This document shows, one piece after another, positions 48,243 to 60,109 of a stretch of 64,000 nt of DNA; positions within the stretch are counted from its first letter, which is position 1, and each line of letters starts with the position of its first letter. This stretch comes from Marinomonas rhodophyticola (GTDB taxonomy: Bacteria > Pseudomonadota > Gammaproteobacteria > Pseudomonadales > Marinomonadaceae). The stretch is from positions 930,001 to 994,000 of the forward strand of contig NZ_JAPEUL010000004.1 in NCBI RefSeq assembly GCF_026113935.1, written 5' to 3'. The notes beneath the pieces were generated by a model that had not been told where the DNA came from, searched no databases, and saw only the letters and a list, made by a program, of their open reading frames with translations. A program made the position numbers and the translations under genes.

Positions 48243-48721
48243 ATGAGATTTGCACTTTTGCTTTTCATACTCATTCCCGTCATTGAGCTATTAGTAATGA
48301 TAAAAGTTGGTAGTCAAATTGGCGCGCTAGCAACGGTAGGTTTGGTTTTTTTAACCGCTATTGTAGGTGTGACGTTAATTCGTAAGCAAGGTTTAGAAAC
48401 GTCACTGAAAGCCCAAGAGAAAATGCGTCGTGGTGAACTTCCTGCCTCTGAAGTGGCAGAGGGGTTATGTTAATTTTTGCGGGCTTATGCTTGCTAATGC
48501 CAGGTTTTGTAACAGATATTATCGGCGGCTTGTTGTTAATACCACCGTTGCGTAAGCTGTTTGCGGCTGGTCTTTTGGTGAATTTCGTTGCATCTATGGT
48601 GAAAAAAGGGTCTAAATGGGCGCCCAATGGATCTTATAGTGCTCAACCCCGTGGAGAAACGATTGACGGGGAGTACTCAAAAGAACCTAAAGATGACAAT
48701 GACTTAATTGATAAAAAATAA
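48243..48721 (+). CDS. fxsA: FxsA family membrane protein (one frame break)
   Basis: About 159 residues when one G is added to the GGGG run near 48471, joining ASEVAEG to VMLIFAGLCLLMPGF. Landmarks: RFALLLFILIPVIELLVMIKVGSQIG (first membrane segment), VGVTLIRKQG, then LLMPGFVTDIIGGLLLIPPLR. The tail is cytosolic and acidic. FxsA is an inner-membrane protein known in E. coli for relieving phage T7 exclusion by the F plasmid when overproduced; its ordinary role is unclear. It commonly lies just upstream of groES, as here. Confidence 0.9.
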
Positions 48722-48735
48722 TTTTATTGCTGGGG

Positions 48736-48823
48736 TTGAAATTCGTTTGCTGAGCCTTAGATAGGAGCATGTTAAAGGTTTCCACTAATATTCGGTGGAA
48801 TTATCCAGCCAGGGGAGTCCTGG
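48736..48823 (+). promoter_or_regulatory. groESL leader: weak heat-shock promoter candidate and two small hairpins
   Basis: TTGAAA at 48736-48741 followed after 13 bases by CCTTAG is a poor match to a sigma-32 promoter. Downstream, TTCCAC...GTGGAA (about 48780-48800) and CCAGG-GGAGT-CCTGG (48809-48823) can form two hairpins in the groES leader. No CIRCE element was seen. Confidence 0.3.
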
Positions 48824-48850
48824 TATTGTTTTAATTGGAGAAAATGATAA

Positions 48851-49141
48851 ATGAATATTCGTCCTTTGCACGATCGTGTCGTTGTTCGCCGTAAAGAAGA
48901 AGAGACAACAACAGCGTCTGGTATCGTATTGCCTGGATCCGCTACTGAAAAACCTACTCAAGGCGAGGTTTTGGCTGTTGGCACTGGTCGTATTCAATCT
49001 AACGGTGATGTTCGCGCATTAGCTGTTAGCGTTGGTGACACTGTGTTGTTTGGTCAGTACTCTGGTCAAACAGTGAAAATCAATGGTGAAGAGCTACTTA
49101 TCATGAAAGAAGATGAAATTTACGGCATTATTGAAGCCTAA
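48851..49141 (+). CDS. groS: co-chaperonin GroES
   Basis: 96 residues, the exact usual length. It caps the GroEL chamber. [32 protein letters not shown] contains the mobile loop that contacts GroEL; IVLP is its core. The end [21 protein letters not shown] is typical. GGAGAAAATGATAA precedes the ATG. The groEL gene starts 58 bases after the stop, so the two are co-transcribed. Confidence 0.98.
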   Translation: MNIRPLHDRVVVRRKEEETTTASGIVLPGSATEKPTQGEVLAVGTGRIQSNGDVRALAVSVGDTVLFGQYSGQTVKINGEELLIMKEDEIYGIIEA

Positions 49142-49178
49142 TTCGTCTTGTAGTTCATATTCGATTTGTAACACTTAA

Positions 49179-50843
<1,665 letters not shown>

Positions 50844-51942
50844 TGCGACGAGAGTCGCGGAGGTAGCTAGCCTCGCTGGGCTATAACGTCAGTGGATACT
50901 AACTTAGGTTGGTATTCATTCACCTTCCAGCAATAACTAGTATTATAGAAAATCCCGATGTTCGGGCGTTAAACCCCGAGCATCGGACTCTCTAATTGAG
51001 AGTAATAAGCACGGGCGTTTTTCGCCTATTGAAATAAAGTTCGCAAAGTGAACCCGAACTTATAAAAAACGATTTCAGTTGTATAGCTGGGTCATTTTCA
51101 CAGAGGTGAGTTCCGATTCTATCGGTGTTCATCCATTTCAACGTTGTACTGAGGTAAGTCCGCTATTAAAACGGGATTTATTGAGGTAGACATCATCGTG
51201 TGTTTTCAATACTAAATCAGCTACCGATGTGCGTAAGCTGGTACTTTCATTGTCTCACCTGTTCCTCAGGTAGCGAGACCTAATATTCAGCTATTAGTAG
51301 CCTAAGGATAGTGCGTCACTGGTAACGGTGGGGTGCGAAGCTTCCTGATAATGTAACCCCCATCACGGGTATATTTCATCCGTGAGGGTGGGTATAGATT
51401 TCACGAGTAAGGCGTGAATGAGGTGCTAGGCTTATTGGTATGGTTAACGTAAGTGAACTGTTGATAAACACCGTCATCCGCATTGAGCTAAGCTTTACTA
51501 TAAGGCTCAGACCAAAATGGTATGTGGTCGGTTTTACCCTTTACATCTGGGTAGACGCTGACATTAGACCACCGGTGGACAGACAGAACCTAAGCCAATA
51601 ATGTGAAAGTATCGGAACTCGGTAAGCCCGTAACGTCGCCCACTGGGCAGGTGATCCGTAAGGTGATCTGTTGGTGTTGCGGGTAAAGGAGGATGGAAAA
51701 AGCGAATGCCAATCTGTAATGGGTTGGATAGAGGTTCGAACTTTGCCTCAGCCCGAAAGGGCGCAGACTTCCATCTGGTCTTTAATCGTGTGAAAACCTG
51801 TAAAGCTTTCTATTAAATAGAAAGTAGAGTCTTCGGGCTCTATAACCCATTGAACACCCACGAGGGGAAAGATTTATTTCCCCTCGTGGGGATAAATCCG
51901 TCTCCATCTTGTGGGTGCTCTTTAATCTAGGAGGACTGCAAG

Positions 51943-53598
51943 ATGAGCAATTCATCAAATGAAGCGCCTGCGTCATCCCACTTTGCTAGCTCATGGCATG
52001 AGATCGACTGGGAAACCAGCCATCTCAAAGTGAGAGAGCTACAGGTTCGGATCGCGAAGGCAGCTAAAGAAAAGCAATGGCGAAAAGTGAAGCAGCTTCA
52101 ACGTATGTTGGTGCATTCCTTTTCCGCCAAAGCAATCGCCATTAAACGTGTCACTGAAAACCGAGGTCGTAAGACAGCGGGGATCGACGGTGAGACTTGG
52201 GATTCCCCTAAAAGCAAATGGTCAGCTGTATCTCGTTTGCGTCAAAAAGGCTACAAACCGAAAGCGCTGCGTAGGGTGTATATACCAAAATCGAACGGCG
52301 AACGCCGTCCATTAGGTATACCTACTATGCTGGATCGGGCTATGCAGGCGTTATATCTGCTAGCACTGGAGCCTGTGACAGAAACGTGGGCAGACCGAAA
52401 CTCGTATGGGTTTCGTCCATTACGTTCGGCAGCGGATGCGATTGAGCAATTGTTTGTCAATCTAAGTCGCAAGTCGTCCGCACAATGGGTGCTTGAGGGG
52501 GACATAAAAGCTTGTTTTGACAATATAAGCCATGACTGGTTGATCCAAAACGTCCCTCTGGACAGGCGGATCGTCAAGAAGTGGCTAAAGGCTGGCTATG
52601 TAGAGTCTGGTCAAATTCATAAAACCGAGGCTGGCACGCCACAGGGCGGAATCATTTCTCCGTTACTGGCTAACTGGGCGTTAGACGGTCTTGAAAGTGT
52701 TTTGGAATCCCATTTTGGGAAGAAGAACACAAAAGCATCGTATAAAACTAAGGTGAATTATGTGCGTTACGCAGATGATTTCATCATTACAGGAATATCC
52801 AAAGAGTTACTGGAAGAAAGAGTGAAGCCTGTGGTTGAGGCCTTTATGGCGGAACGTGGGTTAACGCTTTCTAAACAGAAAACACTCGTGACCCATATCG
52901 ATGTGGGATTTGACTTCCTTGGTCAGAATATCAGGAAATACAGTGGCAAGTTTTTAAACAAACCATCGCGTAAAAACCTGAAAGCAGTACTGGCTAAGAT
53001 AAAGGAGATATTTGTTCGTTTTAAAACGGCCCCCGCTTGGTTATTGATAGCGAAACTTAACCCGATTATTCGAGGTTGGGCTAACTATCATAGAGGTGGA
53101 GCAGCAAAAGAAACGTTCAAATATTTAGACTACCGTATCTGGAAAATGCTATGGCAATGGTGTAAACGCCGTCACTCCAATCGCCAAAAGAGATGGGTGG
53201 TTAAGAAATACTTCAAGACCTTTGATAAGCGGAATTGGGTGTTCTTTGGTCAATCTCCTGATAAAGGGGAAATGCACTTATTGTATGCAGCGGATACAAA
53301 AATAGTACGCCACCGCAAAATAGTGGCTGAAGCCAATCCCTATGACCCGAAAGATGAGTTGTATTTTGAGCAACGCTTGGAATATGTACTTCGTCAATCG
53401 GAGATGGGGATGCGCAAAGCCTTTACATTGTGGAAACGACAACAGCGCCGTTGTCCGAGTTGCAACCAACTGATAACGCCCGAAACAGGATGGAACACTC
53501 ATCATGTGGTAGAGCGTCATAAGGGCGGAAGTGACAAACTGGACAACTTGGTGTTGTTACATCCCAATTGTCACAGGGCTATTCATTTAAAAGATTAA
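51943..53598 (+). CDS. ltrA: group II intron reverse transcriptase/maturase with HNH endonuclease
   Basis: 551 residues, apparently complete. It helps the intron splice and inserts it into DNA. Reverse transcriptase domain at about residues 80-330: RRVYIPKSNGERRPLGIPTM, GFRPLRSAADAIEQL, GDIKACFDNISHDWL, GTPQGGIISPLLANWAL and the catalytic YADD at 276-279. The maturase (X) domain follows (NPIIRGWANYHRGGAAKETFKYLD). A C-terminal HNH nuclease (about 505-548) has CPSC, THHVVERHKGGSDKLDNLVLLHPNCH. AGGAGG lies before the ATG. All active-site residues seen are intact, so the intron may be mobile. Confidence 0.97.
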   Translation: MSNSSNEAPASSHFASSWHEIDWETSHLKVRELQVRIAKAAKEKQWRKVKQLQRMLVHSFSAKAIAIKRVTENRGRKTAGIDGETWDSPKSKWSAVSRLRQKGYKPKALRRVYIPKSNGERRPLGIPTMLDRAMQALYLLALEPVTETWADRNSYGFRPLRSAADAIEQLFVNLSRKSSAQWVLEGDIKACFDNISHDWLIQNVPLDRRIVKKWLKAGYVESGQIHKTEAGTPQGGIISPLLANWALDGLESVLESHFGKKNTKASYKTKVNYVRYADDFIITGISKELLEERVKPVVEAFMAERGLTLSKQKTLVTHIDVGFDFLGQNIRKYSGKFLNKPSRKNLKAVLAKIKEIFVRFKTAPAWLLIAKLNPIIRGWANYHRGGAAKETFKYLDYRIWKMLWQWCKRRHSNRQKRWVVKKYFKTFDKRNWVFFGQSPDKGEMHLLYAADTKIVRHRKIVAEANPYDPKDELYFEQRLEYVLRQSEMGMRKAFTLWKRQQRRCPSCNQLITPETGWNTHHVVERHKGGSDKLDNLVLLHPNCHRAIHLKD

Positions 53599-53642
53599 TA
53601 TATTTTATTAATGAATGTGTTTGGCGACAAGTATTCATGATC

Positions 53643-53671
53643 TTGATGCTCATTGGTGTTGGTTATATAAT
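53643..53671 (+). promoter_or_regulatory. consensus promoter inside the intron, upstream of the cargo gene
   Basis: TTGATG (53643-53648), a 17-base spacer, and a perfect TATAAT (53666-53671) form a strong sigma-70 promoter. It lies 33 bases before the ATG of the extra gene at 53705, after the stop of the reverse transcriptase gene. Confidence 0.7.
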
Positions 53672-53704
53672 GAATACTACACAAACAGTAATGAGGCATA
53701 AGAG

Positions 53705-54151
53705 ATGACACTATTACCACAGCATGTTGAAATTCTTAACAAATTAGCAGGTGATGCAACATTTGAAGGGACGAGAGAGCTTGGTGTAAAGTTTAAATAC
53801 TTTAAAGAGCTTTTAGGGCAAGGATTGGTTAAAGGGATTGATGCTTGCTGTGGAGGGGATGATGATGTGTATTTGAATCCAGCTATTACTCTTTCAGGGC
53901 GAAGTGTTTTGCAAGAGCACCTCGGTACAAAGAAAATAAAGTATGGAGAATCCGATCAAGTGTATATGGAGGCTGGTAAGTTGGTTAGCTTTAATGTTAA
54001 CTCGCCGACCCAAGCTGAAATTCATACGAAAGGAGGGACGGTGATTAACTTTCTAATCACGCCTAATAACGCGCCATCTATCTTCGTTGGTGATGATATA
54101 GTGGATTTTAATCTAACTATATTGGAACGCTCGGAATGGCCACTAAATTAA
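53705..54151 (+). CDS. hypothetical cargo protein within the group II intron
   Basis: 148 residues, not recognised. Residues about 3-75 look like a winged helix (LPQHVEILNKLAG, YFKELLGQGLVKGID, then NPAITLSGRSVLQEHL, a pattern seen at the end of small winged-helix domains). Residues about 80-148 are beta-rich (SFNVNSPTQAEIHTKGGTVINFLITP). A GDACC-like Cys pair occurs at about residue 48 (DACCGGDDD). It has its own promoter and a GAGG site. Group II introns normally carry only the reverse transcriptase in domain IV, so this is cargo. Regulation, defence or an antitoxin-like role are guesses. Confidence 0.7.
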   Translation: MTLLPQHVEILNKLAGDATFEGTRELGVKFKYFKELLGQGLVKGIDACCGGDDDVYLNPAITLSGRSVLQEHLGTKKIKYGESDQVYMEAGKLVSFNVNSPTQAEIHTKGGTVINFLITPNNAPSIFVGDDIVDFNLTILERSEWPLN

Positions 54152-54189
54152 GAGTAGCTACCGGCCTAACTGTAGGCTTATAAAGGCTT

Positions 54190-54223
54190 GAGCTGTATGC
54201 GGGGAAACTCGCACGTACAGTTC
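54190..54223 (+). ncRNA. group II intron domain V
   Basis: The 34-base catalytic domain starts GAGC, holding the AGC catalytic triad, and ends GTTC, which pairs with the start. The distal stem is capped by a GAAA tetraloop, and the CG/AC bulge region lies on the 3' side. Its presence 36 bases beyond the cargo gene fixes the 3' part of the intron. Confidence 0.93.
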
Positions 54224-54292
54224 TTAGGGGAGGGAGGCTCAGTAATGAGCTTCTCTTACCCGACATCTCTCTCTAACCTATTGATAAAAAAG

Positions 54293-54323
54293 AAAAACCT
54301 CGCTATTTGGCGGGGTTTTTTTT
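54293..54323 (+). terminator. original groEL terminator, downstream of the intron
   Basis: AAACCTCGC pairs with GCGGGGTTT (one G-U) around a short loop, then eight T residues. It lies 28 bases past the intron's 3' end, the distance expected for a groESL terminator before the intron came in. Confidence 0.88.
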
Positions 54324-54387
54324 ATAATTACTTCTTCTTGATAATGTGTATTGTTTTTATTTAATCTAATCTCTTAGGATTTGCTGA

Positions 54388-55131
54388 ATGGATGGGTTGT
54401 CGCCACAGGTGTTGTTGGAGTTGGTTGAGTCTAAGCGTTTTGGCGTGGAGTATCAGCCAATTATAGAGTTGAAAACTGGGGATTTATTTGCCTATGAAGC
54501 GCTTTCTCGGTTTAAGGCGATGGATGGTACTTATATACGACCTGATTATGTTTACGCAGCATTACATGATAACCCGCTGCTGTTATTTCAAGTGGAGCTT
54601 GCTCAGAAAAAAATCCAGCTAGAAAGGCTTGTTTGTTCAGAAAAAATCTTTGTTAATTTGGATCAGGATGCGTTTTATGCGTGCGGACAAACCGCAGCAG
54701 GGAATCCTTTTGTTGATCTTATTTTGTCGGCTGGGCGAGATAAGGTTGTTGTTGAATTGATCGAAAACTCTGAAATGAGCGACGCTTTAATGAGCTTGTC
54801 GATGATTGAGGTGTTTAATGGTTTGGGGATTCGCACCGCTCTTGACGACTTGTGCAATCCTAAATCTATGTTGTCGGTTGCGGTTTTGCAATTGGTTGAA
54901 TGGGTTAAACTGGATAAGTGTGTGCTTGAAAATCGAGGCGATATTAACTTTATGATGTTTGTGTCCAAAATAATTGATTTTGCCCATGCAACAGGTAAAC
55001 AAGTGATATTGGAAGGTGTTGAGTTTGAAGAAGACCTGCTGTTTGCTCGATCTATTGGCGTAGATTTTGTGCAAGGGTTTTATTATAAGCCACTTTTTTA
55101 TGTCATTAGACTGAAAAGGCATTGCTTTTGA
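54388..55131 (+). CDS. EAL-domain cyclic di-GMP phosphodiesterase
   Basis: 247 residues, an EAL domain alone. The signature EALSRF (about residue 32) and metal-binding residues are visible: IFVNLDQDAF, VVELIEN, TALDDLC (DD of the active site, Asp pair kept) and VKLDKCVLE. GKQVILEGVE follows, and the loop end DFVQGFYYKPL. So it probably cleaves cyclic di-GMP. The last 12 residues after KPLF may be out of frame at the TTTTTT run at 55094, which would instead end the protein three codons later. It lies alone after the groEL terminator. Confidence 0.87.
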   Translation: MDGLSPQVLLELVESKRFGVEYQPIIELKTGDLFAYEALSRFKAMDGTYIRPDYVYAALHDNPLLLFQVELAQKKIQLERLVCSEKIFVNLDQDAFYACGQTAAGNPFVDLILSAGRDKVVVELIENSEMSDALMSLSMIEVFNGLGIRTALDDLCNPKSMLSVAVLQLVEWVKLDKCVLENRGDINFMMFVSKIIDFAHATGKQVILEGVEFEEDLLFARSIGVDFVQGFYYKPLFYVIRLKRHCF

Positions 55132-55254
55132 TTTTTTTTGATTTCTCATGTCTTTATGGCAAACCATTGATTCTAAAGCTATTGATAAATCGCCACCCGT
55201 GTAAGATACTTGTTAAGATATTTATCTCCATTATTTGCAAATAAAGGGAAGCTT

Positions 55255-57486
55255 ATGCTCAGAAAAACCCTCATTAGTATTGCTATATCAGGCGCGTTTT
55301 TTGTGTCTAGCAGTTACGCATTGGAACTGGGCGAGTTGACCTCTCAATCAAATGTTAATGAACCTTACCGTGGTAAGATTGCATTATCAGATGTTGGGTC
55401 CTTAACAGACAACGATATATTGATTCGTTTAGGCAGCGAAAGTGAATTTCGGCAAGCGGGGTTTGCTCCGACGAGAGTGCTTTCTCAACTAAAGTTTGAT
55501 GTGGTTCGTGAGAATAACAATCTTGTTGTGGCGGTATCATCTGATCAGCCATTACAGGTAGATGAGCTGCATTTTATATTGGCTGCTCGTTGGCCTAGCG
55601 GGCAAGTGGTTCGAGAATATCAAACACCATTAAATCAATCGGCATTGGTTAATAAGTCGCAGAATGAGGTGGTTCAGTCTGTTCCTGTTTCCAAAACGCC
55701 AACGAATTCCAAGATAGCTAAAGCTAATTCGTCTGGAACCGTTTTTCGCCAAGAAACGATAGCGGCAGCCAACATGCCTTCGAAAGGGAAAGTTAGTGTG
55801 GCGAAAGGGAATACGCTTTGGTCAATTGCTGGAGAAAATATTCCAGCAAATCAATTAACCATTTATCAAACTATGATGGCCATTCAGGCTCTTAACAAAG
55901 ACGCTTTCTATTCTAATAATATTAATTTATTGAAAGAAGGAGTTGTTTTGCGTTTGCCGACCCAAGAGCAGGTGGCGCTGTTTAATCAAGCCGTCTCAAA
56001 AGAAGAGTTTCAGCGTCAACATGATGCTTGGATGGCATTGAAAGGTAATAAAAATCGATCTGCTGTCGATCAAGCGCAATTAAACACCCAAGCAAAAGCG
56101 AAAGCGGCTGCGAATGCGCCATCTAAAAATGGCGATAAACTCACTTTGGCGTCAGGGCAAAGTGCACTGCCAGAGCGTAATGCGGGTTCTAATGCAGGTT
56201 CCGATCAAAGCGCAAAACTTAGTGCGTTGCAAGGAGCCTTGTCAGCATCGCAGGAGATGCTCGATAAAGAGCAACGTGAGAAAGGTGAGTTGTCGAATAA
56301 GTTAGGCGATTTAAACACGCAGTTAGAAACACTGGAAAAATTAATTAGTTTAAAAGATCAGCAATTGGCAGATTTGCAACAGCAGTTTGCCAGCGCGCAG
56401 CAAACGCTTCAAGAGCAAAAAAATACGGTTGATCAATTGCTCGAAGCGGATCAAATTCGTAGAGAAAAAGAGCTAGCAGAAGCCGATTCCTTTGTTAATA
56501 AAATGTTCAGTAATCCTATAGTGGTTTCTATCGGTGCGGTTGTATTGCTCTTGCTTGGTTTCTTGATTGGTTTGGTGATGCGAAAAGCGGGAAGAAAGCA
56601 GGAGGAGCAAGATTCGTCAAAAAAGAATGAATTTGATCTTTCCAGCGCAGCCGTAGTTGCCCCTGTTGCTGCGGTTGCCGCTGCAGACTATTTAGCGGAT
56701 GAGAAAGATAAGGTTGAAGAAAAGCAGGAGTGGCAAGAAGAAGACCCATTTGCTTTTGACTTTGACACGCCTGATCAAGATGATAAGACGGAAGATTTTA
56801 GTGCGTTTGCTGGCGATGAAATTGATTCTAATGATATTGCTGATCCAACGTTTGATGAAATGGATGACAGTGATGAGTTAGAAAGTGATTTAGAAGATAC
56901 TTCAAGCGATGACATTGACGACATGTTTGCGTCATTTGATGAGAATGATGATTTGCCGGATCCCATCTTAGACTTGGAAGATGATTTAGATGATGAGTTA
57001 GAAGCGTTTACTGAAGAGGATATTCCGACTGTAACGCCAGACGTGAATGAATTGGAAACTAAAACAGATCAAAATGATGAGGCAGAAAGTGAGGAAGAGT
57101 CTTTCGTTTCTAGTTTGCTGAATGATGTTGATCAAGAAGATGTGGATGAAGCTGCGATTTTTAATGGTACCCCGAACGATTCTTTAGCCAACTCTATCGA
57201 GGAGACATTGGCAGAAGCGCAGCAAGAAGATGATTCTGAGTTTCCAGCATTTGGCGAAGCAGAAGCCGCTGAAGATGAAGAGATAAATGATGATGAAGAA
57301 GAGTTTGACTTCTTTGATGCCAGTGGTGATGAAGTCGCTACAAAGCTTGATTTAGCAAGAGCTTATATGGACATGGGTGATGAAGAGGGTGCTCGCGTTA
57401 TTTTGGATGATGTTATTGAGTCAGGAAATGAAAAACAAATTGCCGAGGCGCAAAATATGATGGAGCGTATGTTCCCAAGTGACTAA
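55255..57486 (+). CDS. fimV: FimV-family inner-membrane hub protein
   Basis: 743 residues from ATG 55255 (MLRKTLISIA), with AAGGGA upstream. Signal peptide at about 1-22 (ending SSYALELGELT). Periplasmic FimV domain with YRGKIALSD and FDVVRENNNLVV; LysM peptidoglycan-binding domain around 180-240 (VAKGNTLWSIAGENIP). A coiled coil (about 330-410) precedes one membrane segment (about 422-444, VVSIGAVVLLLLGFLIGLVM). A very acidic cytosolic region follows, and the conserved C-terminal FimV/TPR motif (LDLARAYMDMGDEEGARVILDDVI). FimV organises polar proteins and type IV pili in relatives. It overlaps truA by eight bases. Confidence 0.95.
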   Translation: MLRKTLISIAISGAFFVSSSYALELGELTSQSNVNEPYRGKIALSDVGSLTDNDILIRLGSESEFRQAGFAPTRVLSQLKFDVVRENNNLVVAVSSDQPLQVDELHFILAARWPSGQVVREYQTPLNQSALVNKSQNEVVQSVPVSKTPTNSKIAKANSSGTVFRQETIAAANMPSKGKVSVAKGNTLWSIAGENIPANQLTIYQTMMAIQALNKDAFYSNNINLLKEGVVLRLPTQEQVALFNQAVSKEEFQRQHDAWMALKGNKNRSAVDQAQLNTQAKAKAAANAPSKNGDKLTLASGQSALPERNAGSNAGSDQSAKLSALQGALSASQEMLDKEQREKGELSNKLGDLNTQLETLEKLISLKDQQLADLQQQFASAQQTLQEQKNTVDQLLEADQIRREKELAEADSFVNKMFSNPIVVSIGAVVLLLLGFLIGLVMRKAGRKQEEQDSSKKNEFDLSSAAVVAPVAAVAAADYLADEKDKVEEKQEWQEEDPFAFDFDTPDQDDKTEDFSAFAGDEIDSNDIADPTFDEMDDSDELESDLEDTSSDDIDDMFASFDENDDLPDPILDLEDDLDDELEAFTEEDIPTVTPDVNELETKTDQNDEAESEEESFVSSLLNDVDQEDVDEAAIFNGTPNDSLANSIEETLAEAQQEDDSEFPAFGEAEAAEDEEINDDEEEFDFFDASGDEVATKLDLARAYMDMGDEEGARVILDDVIESGNEKQIAEAQNMMERMFPSD

Positions 57487-58303
57487 AAAAGTTGTACTGG
57501 TTGTTGAATATGATGGCTCTGATTACAAGGGCTGGCAGGCACAAAAATTTGGTGTTCCCAGCGTTCAAGAAAATATAGAAAAAGCCTTGTCCGTGATAGC
57601 AAACCACCCTGTTAAGGTGGTTTGTGCTGGTCGAACGGACGCTGGTGTTCATGCTAGTGCTCAGGTTGTTCATTTTGAAACGGATGTTGAACGAAGTGAG
57701 CGGTCTTGGACAATAGGGGTGAATACTTATCTTCCTGATACTATTGCTGTAGTTGCTGCGCGTTATGTGTCGGATGATTTTCATGCTCGCTTTAGTGCTT
57801 TGAGCCGCCGTTATCGATATGTTATTTACTCGTCTGATTTTTGCCTGGCAACATTGTCGAAAGGCGTCACTTGGACTCATAAGGTGTTAGATGTGGCGGC
57901 GATGCAAAACGCCGCCAAAGCCTTTTTGGGTACCCATGATTTTTCATCTTTCCGTGCTATTGGTTGTCAAGCAAAAACACCTTTTCGAACCGTATTGAAT
58001 TTTGAAGTGCATCAATTAGGACAATATATTGTTTTGGATGTGAGAGCGAATGCTTTTTTACATCATATGATTCGTAATTTTGCTGGTGTGTTGATGTCGA
58101 TTGGATCTGGTGAAAAGCCAATCTCTTGGGCGAAAGAGACGCTGGATGCGAAAGATCGAACCAAAGGTGGAATTACTGCATCGCCGTTTGGGCTGTACTT
58201 TGTTGATGCCCAATACCCCGAAATCTTTAATATACCTAAAAGACCTTTAGGTCCTCATTTTTTACCTTATGTAGACGAGCCATCCTATGAGTTGCCGAGT
58301 TAA
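57479..58303 (+). CDS. truA: tRNA pseudouridine(38-40) synthase TruA
   Basis: 274 residues from GTG 57479, overlapping the fimV end. It makes pseudouridine in the anticodon arm of tRNAs. [13 protein letters not shown] at the start, catalytic Asp in [26 protein letters not shown], and [13 protein letters not shown] are family motifs. It overlaps trpF by 17 bases, in the gammaproteobacterial fimV-truA-trpF order. Confidence 0.96.
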   Translation: MTKKVVLVVEYDGSDYKGWQAQKFGVPSVQENIEKALSVIANHPVKVVCAGRTDAGVHASAQVVHFETDVERSERSWTIGVNTYLPDTIAVVAARYVSDDFHARFSALSRRYRYVIYSSDFCLATLSKGVTWTHKVLDVAAMQNAAKAFLGTHDFSSFRAIGCQAKTPFRTVLNFEVHQLGQYIVLDVRANAFLHHMIRNFAGVLMSIGSGEKPISWAKETLDAKDRTKGGITASPFGLYFVDAQYPEIFNIPKRPLGPHFLPYVDEPSYELPS

Positions 58304-58905
58304 AATTTGCGGAATAACGAATGCAGAAGATGCTTTGATGGCATGTCTATACGGTGCAGATGCATTGGGTTTTGTTTTTTATGAAAAGAGTCTCAAGGTA
58401 TGTCTCACCAGAATTGGCGAATGACATCGTATCGCAGTTGCCTCCATTTGTGACTCCTGTTGCTTTGTTTGTTGATGCCGATTCGGCATTAATTGATTCT
58501 GTTCTAAAAGGCAGTAGCCGCTGGCTTATTCAGTTTCATGGTAATGAGTCTGAACCTGAATGCCTGTTATATCAGCGCCCCTACATAAAGGCGTTAAGAG
58601 TAAAGCAAGGTGATGATGTGGCCGCATTAGTGGACAGTTATCCAAGCGCAAGTGCTATGTTGTTAGACGCATACAAAGAGGGTGTCCCTGGAGGTACTGG
58701 GGAACGGTTTGATTGGTCTATTATTCCTGCACGTTTATCTAAGCCTATTATTTTGGCAGGTGGTTTAACTCCAAGTAATGTAAAACAGGCAATACATCAA
58801 GTCAGTCCTTACGCTGTCGATGTAAGTGGTGGTGTTGAGTTGGCTAAAGGCATTAAAAGTGAGCCTAAAGTTCAAGAATTTATTAATGGAGCAAAATGTG
58901 GATAG
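58287..58905 (+). CDS. trpF: phosphoribosylanthranilate isomerase (one frame break)
   Basis: About 205 residues once the extra T in GAGTCTC (58388-58394) is removed, restoring [14 protein letters not shown]; the motif would then read GAGCTC. It converts phosphoribosylanthranilate to CdRP in tryptophan synthesis. The start [15 protein letters not shown] has the catalytic Cys, [19 protein letters not shown] the catalytic Asp, and [14 protein letters not shown] the phosphate site. It overlaps truA upstream and trpB downstream. Its other steps' genes (trpE, D, C) are not in this window. Confidence 0.93.
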
Positions 58906-60109
58906 CAAAGACATCAATTTAGATTTACCGGACTCTCATGGTCGTTTTGGTCCTTATGGTGGTACTTTTGTCTCTGAAACGCTCATGTCTGCTTTGGATG
59001 ACTTGGCGCGAATGTATGAGCGTTTGTCTAAAGATAGTGACTTTCAGGCCGCATTCGATTATGACTTGGCGCATTATGTTGGGCGTCCATCACCGCTTTA
59101 TTTTGCCGAGCGTTTAACGAAAAAAGCGGGCGGGGCCAAAATTTATTTAAAACGCGAAGACTTGAATCATACTGGCGCCCATAAAATCAATAATACGATC
59201 GGTCAGGCTTTGCTCGCCAAGCACATGGGTAAGCCAAATATTATTGCTGAAACAGGGGCGGGTCAGCATGGGGTTGCATCAGCAACTGTTGCCGCTCGTT
59301 TGGGATTAAAGTGCAAGGTCTTTATGGGGGCTGAAGACATTCGTCGCCAGTCACTCAATGTATACCGCATGAAGTTGTTGGGTGCTGAGGTAGTTTCTGT
59401 TGAATCAGGCACAAAAACACTAAAAGATGCGCTAAACGAAGCCATGCGCCATTGGGTCAGTCATGTAGATGATACCTTTTATATAATTGGAACGGCGGCA
59501 GGTCCTCATCCCTATCCTAAATTGGTTCGAGACTTCCAGTCTATTATTGGCCGTGAAACCAAGGCGCAATGTTTAGCTCAAGAGGGGCGTTTACCAGATG
59601 CCTTGGTCGCTTGCGTTGGTGGTGGCTCAAATGCAATTGGTATGTTCCATCCTTTTATTAAAGACGAAAGCGTTGCCATGTATGGTGTTGAGGCGGGTGG
59701 TGACGGCATTGAAACAGGTCGTCATGCCGCGCCTTTAAGTGCAGGCCGTCCCGGTGTTCTTCATGGTAATCGTACCTATGTAATGGCTGATGATGATGGC
59801 CAGATTATTGGTACCCACTCTATTTCTGCTGGGCTGGATTACCCAGGTGTTGGGCCTGAGCATGCATGGTTAAAAGACATAGGCCGCGCTAATTATGTAG
59901 CCATTAATGATGACGAGGCAATGGATGGGTTCCGTGATCTTACCCGTTTAGAGGGCATTATGCCGGCATTGGAATCGAGCCACGCGGTCGCTTATGGTAT
60001 GAAGTTGGCTTCAACCATGGATAAAGATAAAATCGTGGTGATTAATTTGTCTGGTCGAGGTGATAAAGACATTCTCACGGTGGCAGAATTGGATGGGATT
60101 GAAGTATGA
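58898..60109 (+). CDS. trpB: tryptophan synthase beta chain
   Basis: 403 residues from GTG 58898, preferred because GGAG stands six bases upstream; ATG 58886 in the same frame is an alternative. It joins indole and serine with pyridoxal phosphate. PLP Lys is in [17 protein letters not shown], the phosphate loop is [10 protein letters not shown], and [15 protein letters not shown] opens the protein. [10 protein letters not shown] and the [16 protein letters not shown] segment are typical. It overlaps trpF and trpA (four bases, ATGA). Confidence 0.97.
   Translation: MDSKDINLDLPDSHGRFGPYGGTFVSETLMSALDDLARMYERLSKDSDFQAAFDYDLAHYVGRPSPLYFAERLTKKAGGAKIYLKREDLNHTGAHKINNTIGQALLAKHMGKPNIIAETGAGQHGVASATVAARLGLKCKVFMGAEDIRRQSLNVYRMKLLGAEVVSVESGTKTLKDALNEAMRHWVSHVDDTFYIIGTAAGPHPYPKLVRDFQSIIGRETKAQCLAQEGRLPDALVACVGGGSNAIGMFHPFIKDESVAMYGVEAGGDGIETGRHAAPLSAGRPGVLHGNRTYVMADDDGQIIGTHSISAGLDYPGVGPEHAWLKDIGRANYVAINDDEAMDGFRDLTRLEGIMPALESSHAVAYGMKLASTMDKDKIVVINLSGRGDKDILTVAELDGIEV

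Noticed and set aside
48722-48850. CIRCE operator before groES
   Set aside because: The TTAGCACTC-N9-GAGTGCTAA pattern is absent.
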